From Candidatus Gastranaerophilales bacterium (GTDB lineage Bacteria; Cyanobacteriota; Vampirovibrionia; Gastranaerophilales; Gastranaerophilaceae), in assembly GCA_944325865.1 (NCBI GenBank), contig CALVBS010000011.1, forward strand, positions 1 to 42,845: DNA of 42,845 nt. The letters are read 5' to 3'. How positions within the stretch are numbered: the stretch's first letter is position 1; each line of letters begins with the position of its first letter. Made by a program: the position numbers and the translations under genes. The notes below the pieces were generated by a model that worked only from the letters and a program-made list of their open reading frames with translations, was not told the origin of the DNA and made no database searches. This document shows, one piece after another, positions 1-8,419 of this stretch.

Positions 1-55
1 AATAAACAAAGTTTATGAAGACGGCAAATGAAGTCCCGTTAAATGCGAGCGAACA
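1..55 (+). repeat. Intergenic repeat copy A, upstream of ssb
   Basis: The first 55 bases match 659-713 at 50 of 55 positions, and the first 28 bases are identical. Both copies contain the small palindrome ATAAAC-AAA-GTTTAT followed by a purine-rich stretch. This copy lies ahead of ssb and the other ahead of rpsR, so the element sits in successive spacers of one operon. No reading frame is conserved between the copies, so I read it as an RNA-level or repeat element, not coding sequence. The window edge may cut its 5' part. Confidence 0.7.
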
Positions 56-162
56 GGATTTGCAGACGGAAGAAGCCGAAAAAGGCAAAACAAATCCGGA
101 ACAATTCACCACTTGCAAAACTCAGATTGAGCGGCAGTAAATTAAAAAGAAAAGGAATAAAG

Positions 163-579
163 ATGTCATTAGCTAAATCAGTAGTAACAGGAACTGTTTA
201 CAGACAACCGGAAAAACGTTTTACTCAAAATAATGTTGCGGTGTCTGCATTCGTTCTGAACGCAGGCGACAGAGAAGAAATGCTTTTAAGAGTCCTGTCA
301 AAAAGAAATGCTCTTGATGAAATCGTTTCATCACTGGAAAAAGGCGACAGAGTTCTTGTTGAAGGCAGACTTCAGACAGCGGCGGTAAAAATGGATGACG
401 GTTCCGAAAAAAGAATTTACGAAATAGATGCAAATACAATCGAAAAAATCGGCGAAAGCAGTTTTGACGGAAGTTCTGCATCATCAGGAAGTTCAAAATA
501 CGGAACTGATGAAATCGTAAAATTCGAATCGGATGACTTTTCAAACGAACTGATAGGTGAAGACGAAATTCCGTTTTAG
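163..579 (+). CDS. ssb: Single-stranded DNA-binding protein
   Basis: SSB coats single-stranded DNA in replication, recombination and repair. The 138-residue product opens with an OB-fold of about 105 residues, followed by a Ser/Gly-rich linker. It ends in an acidic tip finishing DEIPF, the standard tail by which SSB binds partner proteins. The start at 163 is chosen because AAAAGGA lies just upstream and the protein then begins at the usual OB-fold N-terminus. An in-frame start at 43 would add a basic tail that reads through the intergenic repeat. rpsR follows at 787, as in the common rpsF-ssb-rpsR operon; rpsF would lie outside the window. Confidence 0.95.
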   Translation: MSLAKSVVTGTVYRQPEKRFTQNNVAVSAFVLNAGDREEMLLRVLSKRNALDEIVSSLEKGDRVLVEGRLQTAAVKMDDGSEKRIYEIDANTIEKIGESSFDGSSASSGSSKYGTDEIVKFESDDFSNELIGEDEIPF

Positions 580-658
580 CTTATTTGCGAAACGTTGTGA
601 GCATAGAGCACAAATCCAAAACAGCGTAAGCGAGCTAAGGGCTGAAGCTTGACGGCGA

Positions 659-713
659 AATAAACAAAGTTTATGAAGACGGCAAAAGAAGGCCCGTAAA
701 AAGTGAGCGAACA
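659..713 (+). repeat. Intergenic repeat copy B, upstream of rpsR
   Basis: Second copy of the 1-55 element, 50 of 55 bases identical, inside the 207-base ssb-rpsR spacer. The remainder of the spacer (580-658) has no counterpart visible in the window, because copy A begins at the window edge. A role in RNA folding, processing or S6/S18 autoregulation is possible but unproven. Confidence 0.7.
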
Positions 714-747
714 CAGACAAAAGTAAAACAGATAAAAATAAGGTCGA

Positions 748-761
748 GCCGGTTTTCCGGC
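748..761 (+). promoter_or_regulatory. Hairpin just upstream of the rpsR ribosome binding site
   Basis: Perfect 5-bp stem GCCGG-TTTT-CCGGC, about 10 bases before the AGAAAGG site of rpsR. It may protect the message end after processing or tune rpsR translation. It lacks a following T-run, so it is not a standard terminator. Confidence 0.5.
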
Positions 762-786
762 AAAATAGAAAGGTAAAATATAAACA

Positions 787-1020
787 ATGGCAAGACAAGA
801 TGCTCAGGATAAGAAAAAACGTAAAAATTGCAGCCTTTGTGCAGACAAAGTAGAAGCAATCGACTACAAAGATGCAGCAAAATTAAAAAGATACCTGACA
901 GAAGCAGGAAAAATTATTCCTCGCAGAATTACAGGCAACTGTGCTGCTCACCAGAGAATGATTGCTAAAGCTATCAAAAAAGCAAGAGAAGCTGCTATCA
1001 TTCCTTATGTTTTTGATTAA
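787..1020 (+). CDS. rpsR: 30S ribosomal protein S18 (bS18)
   Basis: Structural protein of the small-subunit platform, where it pairs with S6 next to 16S rRNA. The 77-residue length is typical. It contains the family signature around residues 24-60: an IDYKD segment, then [11 protein letters not shown], then the [12 protein letters not shown] block. The N-terminus holds two Cys (CSLC) in a basic context. AGAAAGG lies about 12 bases ahead of the ATG, a long spacing also seen elsewhere in this window. It is the last gene of the ssb operon and is followed by a strong terminator. Confidence 0.97.
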   Translation: MARQDAQDKKKRKNCSLCADKVEAIDYKDAAKLKRYLTEAGKIIPRRITGNCAAHQRMIAKAIKKAREAAIIPYVFD

Positions 1021-1037
1021 TTCTAAAACAACATACT

Positions 1038-1075
1038 AAAAAGAACTCCCGACATATTGTCAGGGGTTCTTTTTT
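1038..1075 (+). terminator. Rho-independent terminator after rpsR
   Basis: Stem formed by AAAAAGAAC..CCCGACA and TGTCAGGGGTTCTTTTTT with a 3-base loop and two bulges, followed by a T-run. The A-rich 5' flank would allow some function in both directions. The T-run also overlaps the likely -35 position of the downstream Nudix gene. Confidence 0.85.
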
Positions 1076-1086
1076 AGTACATTTTA

Positions 1087-1095
1087 TGCTAAAAT
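1087..1095 (+). promoter_or_regulatory. Extended -10 promoter of the Nudix gene, predicted leaderless
   Basis: TGC precedes TAAAAT (1090-1095), an extended -10. Counting seven bases from its end puts the transcription start at 1102, the A of the ATG itself. No Shine-Dalgarno sequence precedes that ATG, so a leaderless message is the simplest reading. Confidence 0.55.
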
Positions 1096-1101
1096 TAAGT
1101 T

Positions 1102-1629
1102 ATGAATTTTGAGGAAAAAACTCTAGAATCCGAATGCGTCTATAACGGGAAAATAATGACAGTCTGCCGTGACAATGTTGAAATTGCAAACGGCAGAAAA
1201 TCTTTCAGAGAAGTTGTTCATCATTCCGGCGGTGTTGTAATTCTCGCTGTTACAAATAAAAATACCATATTGACGGTAAAACAGTTCAGATATCCTATAA
1301 AAGAAACTTTTTTAGAACTTCCTGCAGGTAAGTTAGAAAAAGGTGAAGACCCTGATTTTGCCGCCAGAAGAGAACTGGAAGAAGAAACCGGCTATCGTGC
1401 AAATAAATGGACGGCTCTTGGTTATATTTATACGTCCCCGGGTTACAGCGACGAAAAACTCTATCTCTACCGTGCCGAAGATTTGGAGTTCGTCGGCGAA
1501 CATCCGGATGAAGGCGAAATTATTAAAGCTTTTGAATATCCTGTAAGTGAAATAAAAGAAAAGATTAAAAACGGCGAAATTAATGATGCAAAAACAATTT
1601 GTGCCGTGATGAGAGGTCTATATGATTAA
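1102..1629 (+). CDS. Nudix hydrolase, ADP-ribose pyrophosphatase type
   Basis: Hydrolyses a nucleoside diphosphate linked to another group, most likely ADP-ribose, to a nucleoside monophosphate and a phosphorylated product. The Nudix box lies at residues 76-98 with the full G-x5-E-x7-RELxEExGx pattern. It is preceded by ELPAGK, typical of the NudF-like branch. At 175 residues it has the usual family length. The start is set by the first ATG after an extended -10 box. The stop overlaps the following HAD phosphatase gene by 8 bases, so the two are probably translationally coupled and may act in nucleotide or sugar-phosphate clean-up. Substrate is inferred from the subfamily only. Confidence 0.88.
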   Translation: MNFEEKTLESECVYNGKIMTVCRDNVEIANGRKSFREVVHHSGGVVILAVTNKNTILTVKQFRYPIKETFLELPAGKLEKGEDPDFAARRELEEETGYRANKWTALGYIYTSPGYSDEKLYLYRAEDLEFVGEHPDEGEIIKAFEYPVSEIKEKIKNGEINDAKTICAVMRGLYD

Positions 1630-2425
1630 AATGGTTGCAACCGACATTGACGGAACTATCGTCAAATGGGGCAGTGAATATAGCGACGGTGTCAAAAATT
1701 GTATAAAGAAATTATGTGAAGACGGCGTCAAGGTTGTTCTTGTAACAGGCAGAATGCATTGTGCAACAACCCGTGTTGCAAAAGATTTAGGTCTGGAAAC
1801 ACCTATTGTATCTTATCAGGGCGGACTTATTAAAAATAAAAACGGAGAAACTCTTTATCAGCAGAATTTGGATTCGGATACAGCTAAAAAAATTATAAAA
1901 TGGGCAAGAAAAAATGATGTTCATATAAATTTATATCTTGATGATAAATTATACGTTGAAAAGGACAACGAGTTTGTAAGAAAATACACTGACGGAAAGT
2001 TTATATCTTATGAAGTATGCAGCTTTGACGATTTAAGAATTGAAAATGTAAACAAAATTCTTGCAATAGATTTTAATGATGCAGAAAGAGTTACGGGCTG
2101 GGTTTGCGAACTCCGCAAAAACCACCCTGAACTTTATATAGTTAAATCAACACCGTATTTTTGCGAAATAGGCAGTTCCAAGGCAAAAAAATCTGCCGGA
2201 GTGGAGTTCCTCGCAAACCAATGGGGAATTAAAAAAGATGAAATTCTCACAATAGGCGATCAGGACAATGATATAGAACTTTTAAAAGCCGGCGGTGTAC
2301 CTGTAGCAATGGGAAATGCCTCTGATGATTTGAAAAAATATGCATGTTACATAACTGATACCGTAGAAAATGACGGTTTTGCAAAAGCCGTTGACAAATT
2401 TGTATTTCAAAAGACTGAAGTTTAA
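1622..2425 (+). CDS. HAD-superfamily phosphatase, Cof type
   Basis: Magnesium-dependent hydrolase that removes phosphate from small metabolites such as sugar phosphates or flavin nucleotides. Motif I is D8-I-D10-G-T, motif II is T42-G-R, the motif III lysine is in the K187-K190 cluster, and motif IV is GDQDND at 212-217, followed by GN at 231-232. The middle region (about 85-180) fits the large C2 cap of Cof-type members. Length of 267 residues is normal. It overlaps the Nudix gene by 8 bases and probably shares its message. Substrate cannot be told from sequence. Confidence 0.88.
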   Translation: MIKMVATDIDGTIVKWGSEYSDGVKNCIKKLCEDGVKVVLVTGRMHCATTRVAKDLGLETPIVSYQGGLIKNKNGETLYQQNLDSDTAKKIIKWARKNDVHINLYLDDKLYVEKDNEFVRKYTDGKFISYEVCSFDDLRIENVNKILAIDFNDAERVTGWVCELRKNHPELYIVKSTPYFCEIGSSKAKKSAGVEFLANQWGIKKDEILTIGDQDNDIELLKAGGVPVAMGNASDDLKKYACYITDTVENDGFAKAVDKFVFQKTEV

Positions 2426-2727
2426 CAGTTTTCCGCAAGAGAATTTTCTATAAGGCAATGCAAAGCATTGCTATTCTTTACGTTTTTATTATTTTGTAAA
2501 CAAATATTAAGAGTATGTAAAATTTATATCTTCTTTAAGCAATTTTTAAATACAAAAATACTTTATATAAATACAAGAGAAAAATTTGAGATAGGAAAAA
2601 GATAAAGTACGCACATGAGATGTAAATTTTTGTAACAAAACAGGAATATTTCAGCTTAATCATTAAAGATTAAACAGCAATATGACGATTAAGAGAATGT
2701 GAGTAAATTAAAACGGAGAAAGACAAA
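2426..2727. other. AT-rich intergenic region with long 5' leader
   Basis: No credible gene in these 302 bases. They hold a perfect 7-bp inverted repeat at 2455-2471, an AT-rich stretch likely to contain the promoter of the next gene, and a small TTAATC/GATTAA hairpin near 2657-2674 in its leader. The next gene has a strong site, ACGGAGAAAG, ahead of its ATG. Confidence 0.5.
2455..2482 (+). terminator. Possible terminator after the HAD gene
   Basis: GCAATGC-AAA-GCATTGC forms a perfect 7-bp stem, then an interrupted T-rich run. The T-run is weak, so termination efficiency is uncertain. Confidence 0.5.
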
Positions 2728-3198
2728 ATGGCAATCGAATTTAACGGAAAATTTGGAAATGTGAACAACGCTCAGGTATCCGGCAAAAAGACTGTAGATA
2801 CTGAGGGTAAAAAAAGTTTGGCAGCTCAAAAGAATGTTTTTGAAGATGCCGGTAAAGTTGATAATAAATATCAGGGCGAAAAAACTGATTTATTAGACCC
2901 TACAGCTTACTACAATTCATTAGGAGTAAGCCTCGGCAACACAAAGAAAGCTGATTTGAATTCTCAAATCTCCAATTTAGTAGGAGCTTCCGTAATGAAA
3001 CGAGTCGCGGCAACTTCTCCTGAATCAGTACAGGAAATCTCTACTGCAGCAAACTTTGCATATGATGATATTCTTGCTGATGATACACAGGCTTTATATG
3101 CTATGGCAGGATTAAAACAGCCTGTTAACGCTCCTTCTCTGGAATCTATGCAGGCAGCTCTGAATGAATCTGCTTTTGTAAACGCATTATTTGTTTAA
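2728..3198 (+). CDS. Unknown 156-residue protein, lineage-type small gene
   Basis: Not recognised. The product has no signal peptide or membrane segment. The first 50 residues are polar, Gly/Asn/Lys-rich and probably disordered (opening MAIEFNGKFGNVNN), followed by a mixed, mostly helical region with repeated Ala and short acidic stretches to the end. It stands alone with a long AT-rich leader, a good Shine-Dalgarno site and a strong terminator at 3234, the architecture of an independently and probably well expressed gene. Other genes in the window (4984, 29414) have a similar disordered Asn/Ser/Thr-rich start, which suggests a lineage-specific class. Confidence 0.75.
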   Translation: MAIEFNGKFGNVNNAQVSGKKTVDTEGKKSLAAQKNVFEDAGKVDNKYQGEKTDLLDPTAYYNSLGVSLGNTKKADLNSQISNLVGASVMKRVAATSPESVQEISTAANFAYDDILADDTQALYAMAGLKQPVNAPSLESMQAALNESAFVNALFV

Positions 3199-3233
3199 GT
3201 CTTATAAATAAAACATTTACTCACACATTGTTT

Positions 3234-3264
3234 AACGGCCGGCACATAAACCGGCCGTTTCATT
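3234..3264 (+). terminator. Terminator after the 2728 gene
   Basis: Perfect 9-bp GC-rich stem AACGGCCGG / CCGGCCGTT with an 8-base loop, followed by TCATTT. The T-run is short but the stem is very stable. Confidence 0.75.
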
Positions 3265-3294
3265 TATGTTATAATTATGGCAAAGGAGCAAATA

Positions 3295-3699
3295 ATGAAA
3301 AATAAAGCTGTTGATTATTACATAAATAAAGGATATTCGTGTTCGGAAAGCGTTGTAATGGCTGCGATTGATGCAGGATTATGTGACAGGAGTCTGCTGC
3401 CATGTGCAACAGCTTTTTCAGGCGGAATGAGTTCAGGATGCCTTTGCGGAGCTGTTGCGGGAGCCCAGCTCGTTATAGGTTATAATTACGGAAAAAATAA
3501 TTCAAAAGGTAACGAAGTTGAAGCAAGACTAAAAGCAGCAAATATGGTTGAAGAATTTAAGAAAAGACATAAAGTTACTTGTTGCAAGGTTTTGACAGCA
3601 GGATTAGAAGGAACTGAACGAAAACAACACTGCTGTAATATGGTTGGTGACAGTGCAGAAATACTTGAAGAATTAGTTAAGGTGAATATCAATGCTTAA
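3295..3699 (+). CDS. C_GCAxxG_C_C family Cys-rich protein
   Basis: Small Cys-rich protein of the family named for its C...GCAxxG...C...C pattern, thought to be redox-related but without a proven reaction. In the 134-residue product the core reads CATAFSGGMSSGCLCGAVAG, with paired Cys further on (TCCK and HCCN), as expected. I place the start at 3295 because AAAGGAG ends 7 bases before it and a TATAAT at 3270-3275 would start transcription near 3282. An in-frame ATG at 3277 would then lie outside the message. Its stop overlaps crcB by 8 bases, so the two are probably co-translated. Confidence 0.85.
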   Translation: MKNKAVDYYINKGYSCSESVVMAAIDAGLCDRSLLPCATAFSGGMSSGCLCGAVAGAQLVIGYNYGKNNSKGNEVEARLKAANMVEEFKKRHKVTCCKVLTAGLEGTERKQHCCNMVGDSAEILEELVKVNINA

Positions 3700-4069
3700 T
3701 ATAATTGCAATCTTTACCGGAGGAGGTATTGGTGCGGTTATACGATATCTGACAGGACTTATAATACTTAAATACTCACATTTAAGTCTTCCTCCGGCTA
3801 CTTTTATAGTAAACGTTGCAGGAAGTTTTTTAATTGGATTTTTGTATATATTTTTCATTGAAAAACAAGAGCTTAATCCCGCAATTAAATTAGCACTAAC
3901 TGTGGGTTTTTGCGGCGGGTTAACAACATTCAGTACGTTTTCTCTTGAACTTTTCGAAATGATTAAAAATGCACACTTTATAAATGCATTTTTATATGTA
4001 ATAATAAGTATCATAATATGTGTGACAGCAGTAATTACAGGAGCTTATATTGCAAAATTTTGTATTTGA
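3692..4069 (+). CDS. crcB: Fluoride ion channel/exporter CrcB (Fluc)
   Basis: Dual-topology inner-membrane channel that lets toxic fluoride leave the cell. The 125-residue product has four hydrophobic helices, an N-terminal GGGIGAVIRY motif with R19, the pore asparagine in the FIVNVAGS segment (N41), and the GFCGGLTTFSTFS block at 72-84 that carries the fluoride-lining Phe and the central sodium-site backbone. One gene in this arrangement implies a homodimer. No fluoride riboswitch is visible ahead of it; it follows the Cys-rich gene with 8 bases of overlap and overlaps the next gene by 20. Confidence 0.95.
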   Translation: MLNIIAIFTGGGIGAVIRYLTGLIILKYSHLSLPPATFIVNVAGSFLIGFLYIFFIEKQELNPAIKLALTVGFCGGLTTFSTFSLELFEMIKNAHFINAFLYVIISIIICVTAVITGAYIAKFCI

Positions 4070-4895
4070 TAAATTGAATTTCCTCACTGCAGGAATGCCT
4101 CTAAAAACCGGAAAAGGCAGTTATGAACGTGCATTTGATATTTTGGAAGAATTACATCTTGACGGGATGGAACTGGAATTTGTCCATGGGGTCAGAATGA
4201 GTGAAGAAACAAGGAAACTTGTAAACACAAAACGAAAAGAAAAAAATTTAATACTTACGGCTCACGCCCCGTTCTATATAAATCTTAATTCTCCGGAAGA
4301 AGAAAAAATTGAAGCAAGTGTACAAAGGATTATAGAAACAGGTATTGCAGCTCATGCAGCAGGAGCTTTCAGCATCACTTTTCACGCCGCATATTATATG
4401 AAAAGTGATAAGGAAGATGTTTACCAAAAAATAAAATCAAAAGTTGAAATTATTTCGGATAAGTTTAAAAACGAAGGTATAAATGTCTGGATTAGACCGG
4501 AAACAACAGGAAAAGCTACTCAATGGGGCGATTTGGAAGAAATAATCAGGCTTTCCAAGGAAATAAATAATGTTCTTCCGTGTGTTGATTTTTCACACCT
4601 GCATGCTCGAACAGTAGGACAGTATAATACTTATGACGAATTTTGTAAAATTCTGGAAAAACTGGGAAAAGAAATCGGCTTCTATGCTTTGGACAACTTC
4701 CACGGACACCTCGCCGGAATAGATTACGGAGATAAGGGGGAAAAAAAACACCTCATTCTTGAAGAATCAGATATGAATTATAAAGACCTTCTGAAAGCAC
4801 TTAAAGAATTCAACGTCAAAGGTGCTTTAGTCTGTGAAAGTCCGAATATAGAAGATGATGCTGTTTTGATGAGAGAATATTATTATTCTTTGTAA
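4050..4895 (+). CDS. Endonuclease IV-like TIM-barrel protein
   Basis: Belongs to the AP endonuclease 2 / sugar-isomerase TIM-barrel group; a role as an Nfo-like apurinic-site nuclease is likely but not certain. Expected metal ligands are visible in order: H in AHAPFYINL (about 71), H in FHAAYY (about 112), E in RPETTGK (about 151), D and H in DFSHLHAR (about 179 and 182), H in NFHGH (about 218) and E in CESP (about 264). The length of 281 residues matches the family. It overlaps crcB by 20 bases, so it belongs to the 3295-4895 operon. The sequence around the ligands differs from E. coli Nfo, so another substrate is possible. Confidence 0.8.
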   Translation: MQNFVFDKLNFLTAGMPLKTGKGSYERAFDILEELHLDGMELEFVHGVRMSEETRKLVNTKRKEKNLILTAHAPFYINLNSPEEEKIEASVQRIIETGIAAHAAGAFSITFHAAYYMKSDKEDVYQKIKSKVEIISDKFKNEGINVWIRPETTGKATQWGDLEEIIRLSKEINNVLPCVDFSHLHARTVGQYNTYDEFCKILEKLGKEIGFYALDNFHGHLAGIDYGDKGEKKHLILEESDMNYKDLLKALKEFNVKGALVCESPNIEDDAVLMREYYYSL

Positions 4896-4983
4896 ATTTT
4901 CTTTACATTTATAGCAAAATTTTTCTCGTATGTGTTTTTATGTAAATATCAGGTAGAAGTAAGAAAGTTCAGAAAGGTTTAAT

Positions 4984-5427
4984 ATGTCATTAAGCGTAAA
5001 CAAAGTTGCTTTTGCAGGAACATCAAATGTCGGTAATGTTTCTAACGTAAATACTCCGAAAAAAACAGCATTTAACACAAATTTATTGGAACAGGAACCT
5101 CAGAAAGATACGGTAAATTTCACCGGCGGAAAAGATTTAACTGATGAAGAGAAAAAAGAACTGATTCTTAAGGCCAGAACAAAAGCAGCCGGCTACTCTT
5201 TCTGGTTTGGACCTTTAAGTGTTCTATACTATGGTTTAAGATCCGATAATACTGTTGCAAAAAAATACGATTTGGACCCGAAAGAAGATAAAAAGTTAAT
5301 CAAAAAAATTAAAAACGAACAGTTACTCTGGACATTACCGGCATGTATTCCCGGAGTAAGCCTTGTAACAGGCGGTGCAGCATACTTATATAACAAAAAC
5401 TGCGATGCCGATAATATTGATTTATAA
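4984..5427 (+). CDS. Unknown protein with two hydrophobic segments
   Basis: Not recognised. The first 55 residues are Ser/Asn/Thr-rich and look disordered, ending in a VNFTGGKDL segment. Then come a short charged helix, a hydrophobic stretch (about 72-88, containing SFWFGPLSVLYYGL), a lysine-rich linker and a second hydrophobic stretch (about 115-135, LPACIPGVSLVTGGAAYLY). A small membrane-associated protein is the simplest reading. It has its own leader, a GAAAGG site and a strong terminator. I associate this disordered start with Gastranaerophilales proteins, from memory rather than from a search. Confidence 0.75.
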   Translation: MSLSVNKVAFAGTSNVGNVSNVNTPKKTAFNTNLLEQEPQKDTVNFTGGKDLTDEEKKELILKARTKAAGYSFWFGPLSVLYYGLRSDNTVAKKYDLDPKEDKKLIKKIKNEQLLWTLPACIPGVSLVTGGAAYLYNKNCDADNIDL

Positions 5428-5461
5428 TTAACATAATCCAAATATTAAAGAAAATTACAAA

Positions 5462-5493
5462 AAGTGCCGATAATAAACTATCGGTACTTTTTT
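5462..5493 (+). terminator. Terminator after the 4984 gene
   Basis: 11-bp stem AAGTGCCGATA / TATCGGTACTT with one G-U pair, a 6-base loop and a run of Ts. The next gene starts only 30 bases later. Confidence 0.85.
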
Positions 5494-5522
5494 ATGCAAG
5501 AAAATAAAGAAAGGTCTTTTTT

Positions 5523-5891
5523 ATGTTTAATTCGGTCAATAATCCATTCGGGAGAAAAATTGAATCTTCTACATCCTCTGACAGCAACAGACAGCATAGA
5601 GAACAGCAGCAGGAGCAAAAAGAAAAAAAATTTCTGGAACAAGAAGAACCTGATGAAGTAAAAATAGGCGGACGGCCTGTCCTTACGGAAGATGAAATTA
5701 AATATATGGTGCAGGATTACATCAACAAAATTAAAGACGAACACTTAAATGAACCAAAGGTTATTGAAAAAGCCGACAAATTTCTTGCTAAATTCGATGT
5801 AAAAAAATTTATGAAACAAAATCCTAACCTTACTGCACCGGATTTTTACATGGTTATGTACTCTGAAACAGAATATCTGACAAAGAGATAA
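5523..5891 (+). CDS. Unknown 122-residue Gln/Glu-rich protein
   Basis: Not recognised. Residues 15-45 are very polar, rich in Ser, Gln, Glu and Lys, and likely disordered or coiled. Residues 50-122 look helical and end in a compact segment with aromatic residues (DFYMVMYSETEYL). No signal peptide or membrane segment. GAAAGG lies 8 bases before the ATG. It is convergent with the CheD-like gene and shares a stem-loop with it at its stop codon. Confidence 0.7.
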   Translation: MFNSVNNPFGRKIESSTSSDSNRQHREQQQEQKEKKFLEQEEPDEVKIGGRPVLTEDEIKYMVQDYINKIKDEHLNEPKVIEKADKFLAKFDVKKFMKQNPNLTAPDFYMVMYSETEYLTKR

Positions 5892-5910
5892 GCAAAAAGG
5901 TCTCTTGTCA
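5878..5910. terminator. Possible bidirectional terminator
   Basis: TGACAAAGAGA and TCTCTTGTCA pair with one bulged base around a 12-base loop, overlapping the stop codon of the 5523 gene and lying ahead of the minus-strand gene end at 5923. The T-run is weak in both directions. Confidence 0.45.
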
Positions 5911-5922
5911 TAAAATTATCTG

Positions 5923-6552
5923 CTATATACTTAAATCCACAAAATGTTCCTGTTCTCCAACAGTTGTAACTTTTAATTTATTTAAATTTTCAGTATCAAA
6001 CTGAAAAATATTTGCAGAAGAAAAATAAGCCGGACGGTTCTTACTTTTATAGACAACAACCTGTTCTTCATAATTCTTATTAAAAATTTTATCAGCAACC
6101 GCACGAATTTTTTCAAAAATATGATTTACACATGGTTTTAAGACTCCTTCGTCTTCATAACCCGGAACATTATAAAATATTTTCGCTTTTTTACCTAAAT
6201 CTATTATATTTAAATTCTTTTGAATTTCACTTCCGACAGATACCGCCTGCCTATCAGTACTATATGGAAGAAAATGCGAAAGAACAACTAATGGTTTGCC
6301 GTTTTTGTCTTTCATTACAACACCAACAGAATTACAGCTGGCAAGAGCGTCTGTATAAACGGTATTAACACCGTCAGGAGCAATTCTTGCTGTTTTAGTC
6401 TCATTCATACCAACATGAACAATACTTTTATTGCCGCGGGCAATCTGCCTTGAAAGAACCATTTCAGGCATTGATTTAAGATTTTCTGAATTTGTTTTTG
6501 CTAATATCGAACGTAATGGCAAAATTTTTCTTGTTAAATTTTGTATTGACAT
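5923..6552 (-). CDS. CheD-like putative cysteine deamidase
   Basis: Residues 43-100 resemble CheD, the enzyme that deamidates receptor glutamines in chemotaxis. VGMNE opens the strand, T67-D-A-L-A-S-C73 matches the CheD TxGLGSC block (Thr and Cys six apart, as in CheD), and H93 in LSHFLP matches the catalytic His of the CheD 'H..LP' motif. The rest (about 100-209) is unlike CheD but could complete the fold. The 209-residue product is longer than typical CheD (about 160). No chemotaxis gene is nearby; lepA lies 64 bases upstream on the same strand. Fold assignment is inference from the motif alone, and the substrate is unknown. Confidence 0.6.
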   Translation of the reverse strand: MSIQNLTRKILPLRSILAKTNSENLKSMPEMVLSRQIARGNKSIVHVGMNETKTARIAPDGVNTVYTDALASCNSVGVVMKDKNGKPLVVLSHFLPYSTDRQAVSVGSEIQKNLNIIDLGKKAKIFYNVPGYEDEGVLKPCVNHIFEKIRAVADKIFNKNYEEQVVVYKSKNRPAYFSSANIFQFDTENLNKLKVTTVGEQEHFVDLSI

Positions 6553-6616
6553 CTTTTAACCTTTACTTACTACAATCTGACATCAATAAAACATGTAAAG
6601 ATTAAAAATTGCCCCT

Positions 6617-8419
6617 CTAGTCTTCATCAAGACTCAAAACTGCCATAAAAGCTTCCTGAGGCACTTCTACACGGCCGACAGACTTCATACGTTTTTTACC
6701 TTTTTTCTGTTTTTCAAGCAGTTTACGCTTTCTTGTAATATCACCGCCGTAACATTTATCAAGTACGTTTTTACGCATTGCTTTTATATTTGTTCTCGCA
6801 ATAACTCTTCCGCCAACGGCAGCCTGAACAGGAACTTCAAATAACTGACGGGGAATTATTTCTTTTAATTTCGTTGTAAGTTTTTGACCTATATAAAAAG
6901 CATTATCCTCATGGCAAATTACTGAAAGAGCATCAACAACTTCACCGGCAAGCATTATATCAAGCTTCACGAGTTTTGAACGTTTGTAGTCACAGAATTC
7001 ATAATCCATGCTTGCATAACCTTTTGAACGGGATTTAAGCTGATCATAAAAATCTGTTATAACTTCACTTAAAGGAATCTCATAATCAAGACTTGCTCTT
7101 ATTTTATCAAGGTAAGCCATATTTTTGAAAATCCCGCGTTTTGACTGTGCAAGCTCCATCAAAGTTCCTACGTATTCATTAGGTGTAATTATTTGAACTT
7201 TCACATAAGGTTCTTCAATATAATCTCTGACCTGTGCCGGCGGAAGATTGGCAGGGTTATCGATTTCCACCATCTCACCGTTTGTTTTGTAAACCCTGTA
7301 AACAACGGAAGGTGCCGTTGTAACCAAATCCAGATTATATTCTCTTTCCAGACGCTCCTGAGCTATTTCCATATGCAGCATCCCTAAAAATCCGCATCTA
7401 AATCCGAAACCTAAAGCACTGGATGTTTCCGGCTCAAATGTTATACTGCTGTCGCTTAGTTTCAGTTTTTCCAGAGCTTCTTTTAAATCCGCATAATCTT
7501 CATTATCAACAGGATACATTCCTGAAAATACCATAGGCAAAGCTTCTTTATAACCCGGAAGAGGTTCTTTTGCTGAATTTTCAACCGTCGTAAGCGTATC
7601 TCCGACAAATCTCGTTAATTCTTTTATAGAACCGGCGAAATATCCAACATCACCACAAACAAGTTCATCAACCTGAACCCTTGCTGGTGTCTGATAACCA
7701 AGTTCAATAACATCATACTCTTTACCGGATGCCATAAATTTAACTTTATCACCGAGTTTTATTTTTCCGTCTATAACTTTGAAGAAACAGAGTGTTCCGA
7801 GATACGGATCATATGCACTGTCAAAAACCAGAGCTCTCAATGGTTTATCAGAAGTATCAACAGGCGGTGGAATTAAATCGACAACAGCTTCCAAAACATC
7901 TTCAATCCCTTCTCCGGTCTTTGCACTGACAGGAATTGCAAGAGAAGCGTCAATCCCTAAAACTTCTTCTATTTCAGCCTTTACAGCTTCAACATCAGCA
8001 GATGGCAAATCAATTTTGTTTATAACAGGAATAATCTCAAGATTTTGTTCTGCCGCAAGGTAAACATTCGCAAGCGTTTGTGCCTCAACACCCTGAGTTG
8101 CATCAACTATCAGCAATGCCCCCTCACACGCAGCCAGAGAACGTGATACTTCATAAGAAAAATCAACGTGCCCGGGAGTATCAATAAGATTCAAAATATA
8201 ATCCTTACCGTTTCTTGCCTTATAATTCATTCTTGCGGAATTTAACTTAATTGTAATCCCGCGTTCGCGTTCAATGTCCATAGAATCCATAATCTGATCC
8301 TGCATATCACGCTGGGCAACGGTTCCCGTTTTTTCAAGAAGTCTGTCGGCAAGTGTTGATTTTCCGTGATCAATATGTGCTATTATACAAAAATTTCTTA
8401 CATTCTCTTTATACTTCAT
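6617..8419 (-). CDS. lepA: Elongation factor 4 (LepA)
   Basis: Ribosome-bound GTPase that acts during translation and ribosome assembly, especially under ionic stress. The 600-residue length is exact for the family. GTPase motifs appear in order: AHIDHGKST (14-22), the RERGITIK switch, DTPGHVDF (80-87), NKID (134-137) and SAKTG. The C-terminal LepA-specific domain is present, with [20 protein letters not shown] near the end. The start at 8419 gives the normal N-terminus. It is transcribed alone or with the CheD-like gene 64 bases downstream. Confidence 0.98.
   Translation of the reverse strand: MKYKENVRNFCIIAHIDHGKSTLADRLLEKTGTVAQRDMQDQIMDSMDIERERGITIKLNSARMNYKARNGKDYILNLIDTPGHVDFSYEVSRSLAACEGALLIVDATQGVEAQTLANVYLAAEQNLEIIPVINKIDLPSADVEAVKAEIEEVLGIDASLAIPVSAKTGEGIEDVLEAVVDLIPPPVDTSDKPLRALVFDSAYDPYLGTLCFFKVIDGKIKLGDKVKFMASGKEYDVIELGYQTPARVQVDELVCGDVGYFAGSIKELTRFVGDTLTTVENSAKEPLPGYKEALPMVFSGMYPVDNEDYADLKEALEKLKLSDSSITFEPETSSALGFGFRCGFLGMLHMEIAQERLEREYNLDLVTTAPSVVYRVYKTNGEMVEIDNPANLPPAQVRDYIEEPYVKVQIITPNEYVGTLMELAQSKRGIFKNMAYLDKIRASLDYEIPLSEVITDFYDQLKSRSKGYASMDYEFCDYKRSKLVKLDIMLAGEVVDALSVICHEDNAFYIGQKLTTKLKEIIPRQLFEVPVQAAVGGRVIARTNIKAMRKNVLDKCYGGDITRKRKLLEKQKKGKKRMKSVGRVEVPQEAFMAVLSLDED

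Noticed and set aside
43-162. Longer ssb product starting at 43
   Set aside because: It would add a basic tail read through the intergenic repeat; the ribosome site and the OB-fold start both favour 163.
3277-3294. Earlier start for the Cys-rich gene
   Set aside because: The AAAGGAG site lies inside that stretch and points to 3295.
3200-3294. Fluoride riboswitch ahead of the crcB operon
   Set aside because: The leader is only a few bases long and shows no riboswitch core.
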